A stretch of DNA of 63,458 nucleotides from contig CAKOUU010000009.1 of NCBI GenBank assembly GCA_934120675.1, forward strand, positions 1-63,458, written 5' to 3'. Positions 53,282 to 63,230 of this stretch are shown here, piece after piece. Source of the DNA: an uncultured Clostridia bacterium (GTDB lineage Bacteria; Bacillota; Clostridia; TANB77; CAG-508). The first letter of the stretch is position 1; every line of letters starts with the position of its first letter. A program made the translations under genes and the position numbers. The notes beneath the pieces were generated by a model. The model was not told the origin of the DNA, did not search any database, and saw only the letters and a list, made by a program, of their open reading frames with translations.

Positions 53282-54213
53282 TGAAAATAAAAAAAGAATT
53301 AATAGCACAAAGAGATCCTAAATCACCTGTATCAGAAGTATTTAGAACTCTTAGAACAAATATACAATTTATGAGTACAAACAAAAAATTAAAAACATTA
53401 TTAATAACATCAACTTTCCCAGGTGAGGGTAAAAGCTGGGTTGCATCAAATTTAGCTGTTACATTTGCACAAGCAGGAAACAAAGTAATATTAATAGATG
53501 CAGATATGAGAAAAGGTAGACAATACACAATATTTGGAGCATCACCAAGACCAGGACTTTCAAACTATTTATCAGGAATGGATGTAACAGATGGACAAGA
53601 ACCAGATATAACAAATTATTTACAAAAAACAGAAATAGAAAATTTGTTAATAATGGTTGCTGGAAATATTCCACCAAATCCATCAGAACTATTAGTATCA
53701 CCTCAAATGAACAAATTAATTGAGGATTTAAAAGAAGCATGTGATATAATTATAATAGATGGAACACCTTGTGAACTTGTTACTGACTCTGTAATTTTGT
53801 CAAGAATAGTTGATTCAACAGTTATTGTAACAGCACACAAAGAAACAAAAAAAGATAATTTACAAAGAGTAATAAAAAATATTCAAAATGTTGGTGGTCA
53901 CTTAGCAGGTGTTGTTGTAAATAAAATGCCGGTATCTGTTAAAAAATATAATGAAAAATATTATTATCATGAATCAACAGGTGCATCAGCAAGTAGAATG
54001 GAAATAAAAGAAAAAGCATATAACACATTAAAATATAATGACGATAAATATAAAAATATACAAGTTAAAGAAGAAAAAACAGATGAAAATGAAGAAAATT
54101 TAGCAAGGCCAAGTTTTATTAATAATGATTCAGGTGTTGAAGTAAATAAAGCAAATGACATACTAAATCAAATAAATTCATATTTAGATAACGAAAAGAA
54201 AAATTTAAACTAG
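53281..54213 (+). CDS. Tyrosine-protein kinase (CpsD/YwqD type)
   Basis: BY-kinase that controls polysaccharide production together with CpsC and is switched by autophosphorylation. Seen: EVFRTLRTNIQFM, Walker A TSTFPGEGKSWVASNL (about 40-48 for the loop), VILIDADMRKGRQ (Walker A'), and IIIIDGTPC (Walker B). A Tyr cluster (KYNEKYYYHES, about 219-229) is within, and the C-terminal tail of about 75 residues is longer than in many homologues. Length 310. Confidence 0.94.
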   Translation: MKIKKELIAQRDPKSPVSEVFRTLRTNIQFMSTNKKLKTLLITSTFPGEGKSWVASNLAVTFAQAGNKVILIDADMRKGRQYTIFGASPRPGLSNYLSGMDVTDGQEPDITNYLQKTEIENLLIMVAGNIPPNPSELLVSPQMNKLIEDLKEACDIIIIDGTPCELVTDSVILSRIVDSTVIVTAHKETKKDNLQRVIKNIQNVGGHLAGVVVNKMPVSVKKYNEKYYYHESTGASASRMEIKEKAYNTLKYNDDKYKNIQVKEEKTDENEENLARPSFINNDSGVEVNKANDILNQINSYLDNEKKNLN

Positions 54214-54234
54214 AAGGAAGAAGGAGAACAACAA

Positions 54235-55020
54235 ATGATAGACTTTCATTCACACATTATACCTAATATAGATGATGGCTCAAGAAGTATAGAAGAGACA
54301 TTTAATCTATTAAAAGAAGCAAAAGAAGCAGGATTTGAATCAATAATATTGACATCACATTATATAGAAAACTACTATGAAACAAACGTACCAGAAAGAG
54401 ATATGTGGGTAAAAGCAATTAGCGAAAATTTACGAGACAAAGGAATAGACATAAATTTATATCTAGGAAATGAAATTTATATGTCTGACAACATGATGGA
54501 ACTATTAATAGATGGAAAGGCATCAACAATAAATAATAGTTGTTACGTATTATTTGAAATGCCATTGAATGTAGAACCAATGAATTTATATGATGTAATA
54601 TATTCTTTGCAAGAGAATAAACTTATACCAGTACTAGCACATCCTGAAAGATATAAGTTTATACAAAAAGAACCAGAGCTTGTATATGATTTGATTGAAA
54701 AAGGAGTGTTGATGCAAGCAAATTACGGAAGCATTTTAGGTCAATATGGAGACAAGGCAGAAATAATTGTTAGAAAATTTTTTGAAAGTAATATGATACA
54801 TTTCCTTGGAAGTGATGTTCATAGACCAAATACTATATATAAAAGAATACCTCAAGCACTTGAAGAAATAGAAGAGATAGTTGGAAAACAAAAACTTGAA
54901 GAATTAACAACTATAAATCCTAAATTAGCATTAGAAAACAAAAGAATAGATATTGAAGAACCAGAAGAAGCTAGATTAACATTTAAAGAAAAATTAATCA
55001 TGTATTTAAAAAGAAATTAA
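54235..55020 (+). CDS. PHP-type tyrosine-protein phosphatase (CpsB/YwqE)
   Basis: Manganese-dependent phosphatase that resets the tyrosine kinase. PHP motifs present: MIDFHSHIIPNIDDGSR (metal His), LTSHYIENYYE, LGNEIY, LAHPERYKFIQ, HFLGSDVHRPN. Length 261. Completes the CpsC-CpsD-CpsB triad. Confidence 0.94.
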   Translation: MIDFHSHIIPNIDDGSRSIEETFNLLKEAKEAGFESIILTSHYIENYYETNVPERDMWVKAISENLRDKGIDINLYLGNEIYMSDNMMELLIDGKASTINNSCYVLFEMPLNVEPMNLYDVIYSLQENKLIPVLAHPERYKFIQKEPELVYDLIEKGVLMQANYGSILGQYGDKAEIIVRKFFESNMIHFLGSDVHRPNTIYKRIPQALEEIEEIVGKQKLEELTTINPKLALENKRIDIEEPEEARLTFKEKLIMYLKRN

Positions 55021-55112
55021 AGTTCGAATATAAAATTCGATGATAAAGCAAAAATCAAAATTCAATATTTGGAATTTTAAAAGAGGATGATTCATGAAGG
55101 GAGATAATTGGC

Positions 55113-56477
55113 ATGAGAAAATATTTTGGAACAGATGGTATAAGAAGAATTGCAAACACAGAGCTTACACCAGAATTAGTGTATAGAGTTGCAAAAGCAG
55201 GAGCATATGTATTATCAAAGCATACAGATCATGCGCCAACAATATTAATAGGAAGAGACACAAGAATATCAGGAACACTTATAGAAAGTGCTATGGTAGC
55301 AGGATTTTTAAGTTATGGTGCAAATGTAAAATTGTTAGGAGTTATACCAACACCAGCAGTTGCATATTTAACTAGAAAATTACAAGCAGATGCAAGTGTT
55401 GTAATATCAGCATCACACAACACATTTGAATTTAATGGAATAAAATACTTCAGTAATAAAGGTATGAAAATTCCAGACAGTCTTGAAGAAGAAATAGAAG
55501 AAGTAATGGATTCAGGAAAAATTGACGAACTTACAGCTGTAAGTAGTAAAATAGGTATATCAGAATACAGAGCAGACTTATTAGACGAATATGTATATTT
55601 CTTCAGAAAAAACTTTGACGACAACTTTGATAAAATAAACAAAGATAATTTTGTTGTTGGAATAGACACAGCAAATGGTGCAACATCAGTAGTTGCAGAA
55701 AAAGTATTTAAAGCATTAGGAATAAAATATAAAATAATACATAATCATCCAGACGGAATAAACATAAATGACAACTGTGGTTCAACACATTTAGACTCTT
55801 TGAAAAAATTTATTGTAGAAAACAAATTAAGCCTTGGAGTAGCATATGATGGTGATGGAGACAGATGTTTAGCAGTTGACGAAAAAGGTAATGAAATTGA
55901 TGGTGACATGATAATGGCTATTGTTTCAAATTATTTAAGAAAAAAAGGAAAATTAGCTAAAGATACAGTTGTAGCAACAGTTATGAGTAACCTTGGACTA
56001 CATAAATACGCAAGAGATAATGGATTAGAACTTGTTCAAACAAAAGTTGGAGACAGATATGTATTAGAAGAAATGCTTAAAGATGGATATAATCTAGGTG
56101 GTGAGCAATCTGGACATGTAATTTTATTAGACTACAACCCAACAGGTGATGGAATTTTAACATCATTAATGCTAATTCAAGCAATATTAGAAGAAAACGA
56201 AACAGCATCAAAAATGACAGAAATAATTAAATTGTATCCACAAGTATTAATAAATGCAAAAGTAAATTCTGATAAAAAATATGATTACGAAGAAGATGCA
56301 GAAATAAAAAATGCAATAGATAAATTGGAAAAAGAATTTGCTGGAAATGGTAGAGTATTAATTAGACCTTCTGGAACAGAACCATTAGTTAGAGTTATGA
56401 TAGAGGGAGAAGACCAAAAATACATAACTGAAAAAGCTAGAGAAATAGCTGACTTAATTGAAAGTAAATTGAAATAA
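55113..56477 (+). CDS. glmM: Phosphoglucosamine mutase
   Basis: Converts glucosamine-6-phosphate to glucosamine-1-phosphate for peptidoglycan precursors. Seen: RKYFGTDGIRRIANTELTPE read in parts, active-site SASHNTFEFNGIK (phosphoserine Ser about 100), DGDGDRCLAVDEKGN (metal loop), GGEQSGHVI, and RPSGTEPLVRVM. Length 454. A 93-bp gap from cpsB; AGGGAG-type ribosome site. Confidence 0.96.
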   Translation: MRKYFGTDGIRRIANTELTPELVYRVAKAGAYVLSKHTDHAPTILIGRDTRISGTLIESAMVAGFLSYGANVKLLGVIPTPAVAYLTRKLQADASVVISASHNTFEFNGIKYFSNKGMKIPDSLEEEIEEVMDSGKIDELTAVSSKIGISEYRADLLDEYVYFFRKNFDDNFDKINKDNFVVGIDTANGATSVVAEKVFKALGIKYKIIHNHPDGININDNCGSTHLDSLKKFIVENKLSLGVAYDGDGDRCLAVDEKGNEIDGDMIMAIVSNYLRKKGKLAKDTVVATVMSNLGLHKYARDNGLELVQTKVGDRYVLEEMLKDGYNLGGEQSGHVILLDYNPTGDGILTSLMLIQAILEENETASKMTEIIKLYPQVLINAKVNSDKKYDYEEDAEIKNAIDKLEKEFAGNGRVLIRPSGTEPLVRVMIEGEDQKYITEKAREIADLIESKLK

Positions 56478-56815
56478 TTGTAATAATGATGTAAAAAGAA
56501 GATTTACCGATGTTACATAAAATTTTGAAAAAATGAGATAAGTTGTTACACAATTGTAATATTTCTGTAACAAAAAAGTAATAATATTTTTTTAAATTTT
56601 TATTGAAATATTCAAATACAAGTGTTATTATATATGCATAGGAATTGTTAAACATTAATTATATTGTGTTTTGAGAACGGTGGAAGCCATAGTGCTTCCT
56701 TTTTTTGCAATTCACAGTCTTACACACAAAGCTTCTAATGCTGTTTTTAATTGACGTTTTTGAAAAATTTACAAATAGGGCTTGAAATTCACGAAAAATG
56801 TGATATAATAATATG
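56478..56815 (+). other. Intergenic region with a short candidate transcript and attenuator
   Basis: Contains TTGAAA-17-TATTAT (56603-56631) and, about 50 bp further, GGAAGC/GCTTCC followed by seven T (56682-56706). A transcript starting near 56638 would be only about 70 nt. It could be a small RNA, or a terminator for glmM read-through. Downstream, TTGAAA (56782) with 16-bp spacer and TATAAT (56804) is the promoter of the T-box leader. Confidence 0.5.
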
Positions 56816-57232
56816 CAAATTAAGTCAATGAAATTTGTTCAAGCAAAAAGTAAAGACTTAAAATTTAATATAAACATAAACTAAAGTAAGGACAACACAA
56901 ATTGTATAATAACTTTTAGAGAGCCAATGTTAGCTGAAAATTTGGTAAGTAAAAATAATTTGTTATCACCTAACTGTTTTTGAACTGAACCAATAAAGAG
57001 TTAAAAATCATTATTATAAATATCAAGTAAGTTCAAACGTAAATCTGCGTTAAAGATAAATGAGAGAATAATGTTAAAAAAATTAAGAAAAAAATGCAAT
57101 TTATAAACAATGAAAATAAGTTGTATGTAAATATATAATTTTAATAACGGAACATTATTAAAATAGGTGGTACCGCGGAATAAAAAGCTATTTCGTCCTA
57201 GAAATTAGGACGGAAGTAGCTTTATTTTTTTT
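56816..57232 (+). promoter_or_regulatory. T-box leader upstream of DUF1653 and ileS
   Basis: About 400 nt. It has the Stem I start AGAGAGCCAATGTTAGCTGAAAA (read in parts near 56918), the exact antiterminator core AGGTGGTACCGCGG (57165-57178) and a terminator with stem AAAGCTAtTTCGTCCTA against TAGGACGGAAGTAGCTTT (57184-57222), then eight T. By gene context it senses uncharged tRNA-Ile; ATC at about 56965 is a possible specifier, unproven. Confidence 0.92.
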
Positions 57233-57322
57233 GATTGATACAAGTAGGAAAAAATTTGACTCATAAATATGTTAAAAGAATACAATGAAAAAATCAAAAG
57301 ATATAAAAGGAGGAGCATAAAA

Positions 57323-57577
57323 ATGCAGGAACTGAAAATACACGGTATTTACAAACATTTTAAGGGTGATTACTATTTAGTAGAAGGAATAGCAAATGAT
57401 TCAGAAACAAAAGAAGAAATGGTTGTATACAGAAGACTATATGGTGATGGTGGTTTATGGGTAAGACCAAAAGAAATGTTTTTATCAGAAGTAGACCACG
57501 AAAAATATCCAGATGTAAAACAAAAATACAGATTTGAATTACAGAACATAGAAAGTGTTGCTAAAAATTTTAAATAG
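57323..57577 (+). CDS. DUF1653 protein
   Basis: A small (84-residue) beta-rich protein of the DUF1653 family (GIYKHFKGDYYLVEGIA, YRRLYGDGGLWVRPKEMF). Function unknown. A frame is open from 57269, but AAAAGGAGGAG precedes the ATG at 57323, which gives the family length. It lies between the T-box and ileS, so it shares the isoleucine-tRNA control. Confidence 0.85.
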   Translation: MQELKIHGIYKHFKGDYYLVEGIANDSETKEEMVVYRRLYGDGGLWVRPKEMFLSEVDHEKYPDVKQKYRFELQNIESVAKNFK

Positions 57578-57627
57578 ATTTTTAAATAAATTTTAAAATA
57601 AATTAAAAATATTCAATGGACAGAAAA

Positions 57628-57681
57628 CGACAAAATATGACAAAAATAATGAGACAAATTTGCACTGTCCCACTTGTCTCA
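57628..57681 (+). repeat. Copy 3 of the GACTGTCCC / TGTCTCA intergenic repeat
   Basis: One arm (CGACAAAATA, GAGACAAATTTGCACTGTCCC, CTTGTCTCA; read in parts). It ends three bases before the AAAGGAGG ribosome site of ileS, the same placement as copy 2 before the RNHCP gene. Confidence 0.75.
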
Positions 57682-57698
57682 AAAAAGGAGGAATTTTT

Positions 57699-60600
57699 AT
57701 GTACAAAAAAGTAGAATTAAAAGACGGCTTTGTAGGAATGGAAAGAGAAGTCGCAGAAAACTGGAAGAAAAAAGACATAATCAAGAAAAATTTTGACATG
57801 AACAAAGGAAAAAGATATTTCACATTTTATGATGGACCACCAACAGCAAACGGAAAACCACACGTTGGACACATCGAAACAAGAGTTATGAAAGACATAA
57901 TTCCAAGATACAAAGTTATGAAAGGATATCAAGTTATAAGAAAAGCTGGATGGGATACACACGGATTACCAGTTGAACTTGAAATCGAGAAAAAACTTGG
58001 AATTTCTGGAAAACAACAAATTGAAGAATATGGTGTTGAAAAATTTGTTAAAGAATGTAAAGAAAGCGTTTTCACATATGTTCATATGTGGGAAGAAATG
58101 ACAAACAAAGTAGGATATTGGGTTGATATGGAACATCCATATGTAACATACCACAATGACTATATCGAATCAGTTTGGTGGGCATTAAGCCAATTATGGA
58201 AAAAAGGACTTTTATATGAAGGACACAAAGTTATGCCATATTGTCCAAGATGTGGAACAGCTTTATCTTCACACGAAGTTGCACAAGGTTACAAAGATGT
58301 TAAAGATTTAACATGTATTGCTAAATTCAAAGTTCTAGAAGGTCAAAATATAGGAAATGAAGCAATTGAACCGGACACATACATACTAGCTTGGACAACA
58401 ACTCCATGGACATTGCCATCAAACCTAGCATTATGTGTAAACAAATCATACACATATGCAGAAATAAAAGCAAATATTGGAACAGACGAAGAGCCAGTAT
58501 ATGAAAACTACATCTTAGCAAAAGATTTAATTGAATCAGTATTAAAAGAAACTCCATATGAAATAATTAAAGAATTCAAAGGTGAAGAATTATTAGGAGT
58601 AAAATATGAACAATTAATGCCATTTGCTAAAGTTGATGGAAAAGCATTTGAAGTAATCCATGGTGATTATGTAACATTAACAGATGGTACTGGAATCGTT
58701 CATATTGCACCAGCATATGGTGAAGACGATAGCTTAGTTTCAAAACAAAATGGAATAGCATTTGTAAACTTAGTAGATAAATCAGGAAAATTCGTACCAG
58801 AAGTTGAACCTTGGGCAGGTAGATTTGTTAGAGACTGTAACGAAGATATTTGTAAATGGTTAGCAGACGAAAACAAATTATTCAGCAAAGAAAAACACAT
58901 GCACTCATATCCACATTGTTGGAGATGTGACACACCATTACTTTACTATCCAAAAGAAAGTTGGTTTGTTGCAATGAGCAAACTAAGAGACGAATTAGTT
59001 GCAAATAACAACAAAGTAAACTGGTATCCAGACACAATTAGAACAGGAAGATTTGGAAAATTCCTAGAAAATGTAATTGACTGGGGAATTTCAAGAGACA
59101 GATATTGGGGAACACCACTTCCAATTTGGACATGTGAAGACGAAAACTGTGGACATCAAGAATGTATTGGAAGTATTGCAGAATTAAAAGAAAAAGCAAT
59201 AGACTGTCCAGATGATATAGAATTACACAAACCATATATTGATAATGTACATTTAAAATGTCCAAAATGTGGTAAAGAAATGAAGAGAGCCAAAGAAGTT
59301 ATAGACTGTTGGTTTGACTCAGGTTCAATGCCGTTTGCACAATGGCATTACCCATTTGAAAATAAAGAAATGTTTGACAACAACTTCCCAGCAGGATTTA
59401 TTTCAGAAGCAATTGACCAAACTAGAGGATGGTTCTATACATTAACAGCATTAGGAACAGCATTATTTGGAAGAACACCATTTGAAAATTGTATAGTTTT
59501 AGGACATGTTCTAGACGAGCACGGACAAAAAATGTCAAAATCAAAGAAAAACGGTGTAGACCCAATGGTATTATTAGACTCAGTTGGAGCTGATGCAACA
59601 AGATGGCACTTCTATACATGTAGCGCACCATGGCTACCAACAAGACTTAGTCTAAACAATGTACAAGAAACACAAAGAGGATTTTTAAGCACATTATGGA
59701 ATGTATACTCATTCTACGTTCTATATGCAGAAATAGACCAATTCAACCCATTAAAATACAGTGACTTCAAAGTTACAAATATAATGGATAAATGGATAAT
59801 TTCAAAATTAAACACATTAGTAAAAGAAGTAGACGAAAAATTATCACAATATGATATAACAAGTGCAGCACTTCAAATTGAAAGCTTTACAGACGAACTT
59901 TCAAACTGGTATGTACGTAGAAACAGAGAAAGATTCTGGAGTCAAGAATTAACAGAAGACAAAATCGGAGCATATGTAACACTATACAAAGTACTAGTAA
60001 CACTATGCAAAGTAGCAGCACCATTTGTACCATTTATGACAGACGAAATTTATCAAAACTTAGTTGTAGGATTAGATGAAAAAGCACCAGAAAGCATCCA
60101 CTTATGCTTATGGCCAGAATATGATTCAAGTGCAGTTGATTCTAACCTAGAAAGAGAAATGGACTTAGCATACACAATAGTAAAACTAGGAAGAAGTGCA
60201 AGAAACTCTGTAAACATCAAAAACAGACAACCATTATCAGAAATGCTAATATCTGTAAACACACTACCTGAATACTATTCAGACATTGTAAAAGAAGAAT
60301 TAAATGTTAAAAAAGTTGAACTAGGAGCAGAAATGTCAGACTACGTAAACTTTGAAATTAAGCCAAATCTACCAGTTTTAGGAAAAGAATATGGAAGATT
60401 AATTCCTAGAATAAAACAAGAAATTGCTAAGAAAAATCAAATGGACTTAGCAAACACAGTAAAAAACGGTGGAGTAGAATACATCGAAATAGACGATACA
60501 CAAATAGCATTAAATTCAGAAAACTTACTAATCACAATGAATGGTAAAGATGGATTTGCATTTGCAGGTGAAGGTGAAATCGGTGTCGTATTAGACACAC

Positions 60601-60875
60601 ATATCACACAAGAATTAAAAGAAGAAGGGTATGTAAGAGAAGTATTATCAAAAGTTCAAAACATGAGAAAAGACAAAGGTTTTGAAGTTTTAGATAAGAT
60701 AAATCTTTATGTATCTGGAAATGAAATGCTTGAAAATGTTATCAAACAAAATGCTGAATTGATTAAACATGATACTTTGGCATTGGATATTGTTTATGAT
60801 GCTGAAAGAGCTGATTATACAGAAACTAATATTAATGGAGAAAACTTAAAATTAGATGTTGAAGTTGTAAAATAA
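57699..60875 (+). CDS. ileS: Isoleucine-tRNA ligase
   Basis: Charges tRNA-Ile (class I). Seen: HIGH-type HVGH in NGKPHVGHIETR, the W-G-T/H core GWDTHGLPVE, editing domain with TTPWTLPSN, KMSKS in GQKMSKSKKN, and a C-terminal region with a CPKC/CPRC metal set. At 1058 residues with this layout it resembles the type 2 (eukaryote-like) IleRS found in Clostridia, which in other bacteria has low mupirocin sensitivity; that property is an inference. A longer frame starts at 57660 inside the repeat; AAAGGAGGA upstream of 57699 settles the start. Confidence 0.95.
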   Translation: MYKKVELKDGFVGMEREVAENWKKKDIIKKNFDMNKGKRYFTFYDGPPTANGKPHVGHIETRVMKDIIPRYKVMKGYQVIRKAGWDTHGLPVELEIEKKLGISGKQQIEEYGVEKFVKECKESVFTYVHMWEEMTNKVGYWVDMEHPYVTYHNDYIESVWWALSQLWKKGLLYEGHKVMPYCPRCGTALSSHEVAQGYKDVKDLTCIAKFKVLEGQNIGNEAIEPDTYILAWTTTPWTLPSNLALCVNKSYTYAEIKANIGTDEEPVYENYILAKDLIESVLKETPYEIIKEFKGEELLGVKYEQLMPFAKVDGKAFEVIHGDYVTLTDGTGIVHIAPAYGEDDSLVSKQNGIAFVNLVDKSGKFVPEVEPWAGRFVRDCNEDICKWLADENKLFSKEKHMHSYPHCWRCDTPLLYYPKESWFVAMSKLRDELVANNNKVNWYPDTIRTGRFGKFLENVIDWGISRDRYWGTPLPIWTCEDENCGHQECIGSIAELKEKAIDCPDDIELHKPYIDNVHLKCPKCGKEMKRAKEVIDCWFDSGSMPFAQWHYPFENKEMFDNNFPAGFISEAIDQTRGWFYTLTALGTALFGRTPFENCIVLGHVLDEHGQKMSKSKKNGVDPMVLLDSVGADATRWHFYTCSAPWLPTRLSLNNVQETQRGFLSTLWNVYSFYVLYAEIDQFNPLKYSDFKVTNIMDKWIISKLNTLVKEVDEKLSQYDITSAALQIESFTDELSNWYVRRNRERFWSQELTEDKIGAYVTLYKVLVTLCKVAAPFVPFMTDEIYQNLVVGLDEKAPESIHLCLWPEYDSSAVDSNLEREMDLAYTIVKLGRSARNSVNIKNRQPLSEMLISVNTLPEYYSDIVKEELNVKKVELGAEMSDYVNFEIKPNLPVLGKEYGRLIPRIKQEIAKKNQMDLANTVKNGGVEYIEIDDTQIALNSENLLITMNGKDGFAFAGEGEIGVVLDTHITQELKEEGYVREVLSKVQNMRKDKGFEVLDKINLYVSGNEMLENVIKQNAELIKHDTLALDIVYDAERADYTETNINGENLKLDVEVVK

Positions 60876-60885
60876 ATATGAGAAA

Positions 60886-60926
60886 AAAAGTCAGATATAA
60901 AATCTTAAAATTTATATCTGACTTTT
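60886..60926 (+). terminator. Bidirectional terminator of ileS
   Basis: AAAAGTCAGATATAAA and TTTATATCTGACTTTT form a perfect 16-bp stem with a 7-nt loop. It also serves the convergent minus-strand gene. Confidence 0.92.
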
Positions 60927-60932
60927 CCATTT

Positions 60933-61352
60933 TTAATCGTCTGAATCAGAGATATCCTTTTCTTTTTCATCAAGTGAATCAAGATAAATTAAAACATTGT
61001 AATTCACAATGAAATCAAACAAAGATTGAATACTAACGCTTGTACATGATGCATCAATTAAATACTCTTTTAATGGCCGAACTTCTTCAATATATATAGT
61101 ATTGAAATTTTTAAAAGTAAATCCATCTTTGTGACAGTCTTTTTCCATTTCTAAATTTTTGCCAGAAAACAATTCAGAATATTTCTCATTTTCTAACTTT
61201 GCTAGTAGATAGAAATCAACACATTGTGGACCTAAGCCAGAGCCGTCATCATAGTTTGACGCTAAGGATACTTTACAAACATACACCTCACTGACCAAAA
61301 CTTTTGATAGCTTTAAGGTTACATCATCTTTTTTTCGATTAAAAAATCCCAT
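60933..61352 (-). CDS. Protein of unknown function
   Basis: 139 residues; no family recognised. Begins MGFFNRKKDDVTLKL, has a YDDGSGLGPQCVDFYLLAKL segment and an acidic C-terminus ending SDSDD. No signal peptide or membrane segment. AAGGAGGAAAA precedes the ATG. It uses CGG/CGA arginine codons, unlike the host average and similar to the 11-17 kb island. Confidence 0.65.
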   Translation of the reverse strand: MGFFNRKKDDVTLKLSKVLVSEVYVCKVSLASNYDDGSGLGPQCVDFYLLAKLENEKYSELFSGKNLEMEKDCHKDGFTFKNFNTIYIEEVRPLKEYLIDASCTSVSIQSLFDFIVNYNVLIYLDSLDEKEKDISDSDD

Positions 61353-61638
61353 AAATTTTCCTCCTTAAATATTTATTGCTGTTTATTTGTTATATATGTC
61401 AACTCCCATAAGGAGATAATTAAATTAAACCAGAAATTATCTGGGAATATTGGGAATTATATCAAATTTTTAATAAAAAGTCAATTTATGTAAATTTGTT
61501 TTATTAAAATTATTCTTCTGAAACTTTGAATTGTAACAAGAAATTTAAAAAGAGGCATAAATTTTAAATTAAATCATTGCAATATTTATCTTTTTATTGT
61601 ATTATAAACAAAAATAGCAAAGAAATATAGGGGGATAT

Positions 61639-62199
61639 ATGGAAAAAGAAAAATTAATTGAAACAAAACAATTAACAGAAAAACAAAAACTATTATCATA
61701 TTTTTTTACATACTCATTTTTAGGCTGGATATTAGAAACAGCCTTCTGTGTATTAACATTGGGAGAATTTAACAAAAGAGGATTTTTATATGGACCAGTT
61801 TGTCCAATATACGGATTTGGAGCAATAATTTTAATAGAAAGTTTGAAAAAAATAAAAACAAATACAGTAGGAAAATTTTTTATTTCTATGATAGCATTTA
61901 CCATATTTGAATATGTAGTATCTGTGGTATTGGAAAGTTTATTTGGTTTAAGATGGTGGGACTACACAGGTGAACCATTTAATTTTCAAGGGAGAATAAG
62001 CCTTGCATATTCAATTGCTTGGGGAATAATAGGAACTATTTTTGTTGAAAAAATTCATCCTTTTGTAAAGAAACAACTTGAAAAGATTACAAAAAAAATT
62101 CCTCATAAAGTTCAAATTTGTTTATTAATTTTATTTTTAGCAATTATTATAATTGACTTTATGATGTCTATAACTAGGTATTCAATAGCTTTGTATTAA
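61639..62199 (+). CDS. Integral membrane protein, putative ABC-transporter type IV (CmpB-like)
   Basis: 186 residues with about five membrane helices. Family signs: FFTYSFLGWILETAFC, GEFNKRGFLYGPVCPIYGFGA, GLRWWDYTGEPFNFQGRISL, WGIIGTIF. The name of the family is historical; transport is unproven. TTGCAA-17-TATTAT at 61577-61605 is a likely promoter; ATAGGGGGATA precedes the ATG. Confidence 0.85.
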   Translation: MEKEKLIETKQLTEKQKLLSYFFTYSFLGWILETAFCVLTLGEFNKRGFLYGPVCPIYGFGAIILIESLKKIKTNTVGKFFISMIAFTIFEYVVSVVLESLFGLRWWDYTGEPFNFQGRISLAYSIAWGIIGTIFVEKIHPFVKKQLEKITKKIPHKVQICLLILFLAIIIIDFMMSITRYSIALY

Positions 62200-62301
62200 T
62201 AATTCTTTTTAGATATAAAATTTATTTTTCCTAGTATAATATTTTTCTTACTTAACTGTAATTTTTTATGAAAAAAGAAAAAATAATTGGAATAAAAATA
62301 A

Positions 62302-62330
62302 TTGATAATGAGTAAAAAAAGTGATATAAT
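62302..62330 (+). promoter_or_regulatory. Promoter P4, similar to the island promoters
   Basis: TTGATA, 17-bp spacer, TATAAT with extended -10 (GTGATATAAT), the same -10 wording as P1-P3. Confidence 0.7.
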
Positions 62331-62429
62331 CAGCAAAGTAAATGGAGTAAAATAAAAAGGAGGAATAATTTCCAAAAAATTTCCAAAAGATATAATAATA
62401 TATGCACAAATAAAATGGAGGAAGAAAAA

Positions 62430-63167
62430 ATGAAAGAAATGATAGAACGGATAAAAAAAACATTACCATATCTTCAAAATATGAAAGTACGAGAAGTAGA
62501 AAAAAACTCTATCACTTTTATAAGTGAAAATGGTAGAGAAATAATTGAGTTAAAGAAGCCATGTTGTCATCATGAGGAAGAGATTACTTATGATTATATA
62601 GTATATGAAGAGGTTGATGTTGAAATACCTAAATTTATACTTAAGATATCAGACAGTAGTATAAATCTACTATGTAAGACAGCTTCGTATGAAAAAACAG
62701 TTTATATTAAGGCTAAAATTGATTTGTTCCAGTATGTTCTTGAATTTGGATTGAGGAACTTAGCAAATGCATTCAATTTCTGTAAAAATTTAACAGAAGA
62801 AGAAAAGAATAACGGGTATTTAATAGTTAAAAAAGCTATTAAATATAGTGAGATTCCGTTAGATACTGTTATAGATGCAAGGGTTGATGAGTCCTTTGAA
62901 GTTGAAAATAAAAAGATTGTAAATTATAAGGAACAGGGGGCAAATTATTTTCTCCAATTTTATCATGGAGTATTTTATTATGCTGAAAGTAATTTCAGGG
63001 TACGGCTAGACAGAGATGAAAATTTAGAATTTTCAATTTGTGGAAAGAAAAATACTCTTCTAAAAAATGAAGATGTTTCAGTTTGTTTGACGAGTGCTTT
63101 TGAAAAAATTGATATTATAAGCGATAAAATGTGCAATATTGAGAACAGCTTATGGAAAAGAATTTGA
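62430..63167 (+). CDS. Protein of unknown function
   Basis: 245 residues, no family recognised. Cytosolic; a KKPCCHHEEE stretch (about 45-53) could bind metal. Start at 62430 is chosen over the ATG at 62415 because GGAGGA lies between the two. Arginine codons include CGG and CGA, and the promoter is like the island promoters, so it may be of the same foreign origin as the genes at 11-17 kb. A second AAAGGAGGA at 62357 has no start codon after it. Confidence 0.65.
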   Translation: MKEMIERIKKTLPYLQNMKVREVEKNSITFISENGREIIELKKPCCHHEEEITYDYIVYEEVDVEIPKFILKISDSSINLLCKTASYEKTVYIKAKIDLFQYVLEFGLRNLANAFNFCKNLTEEEKNNGYLIVKKAIKYSEIPLDTVIDARVDESFEVENKKIVNYKEQGANYFLQFYHGVFYYAESNFRVRLDRDENLEFSICGKKNTLLKNEDVSVCLTSAFEKIDIISDKMCNIENSLWKRI

Positions 63168-63198
63168 AGTATTTTTTGATTAAAAATATGAAAAAATA

Positions 63199-63230
63199 AA
63201 AAGATATGATTTTTGTGTCATATCTTTTTT
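63199..63230 (+). terminator. Terminator
   Basis: AAAAGATATGA stem, 8-nt loop, TCATATCTTTTTT. Confidence 0.9.
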
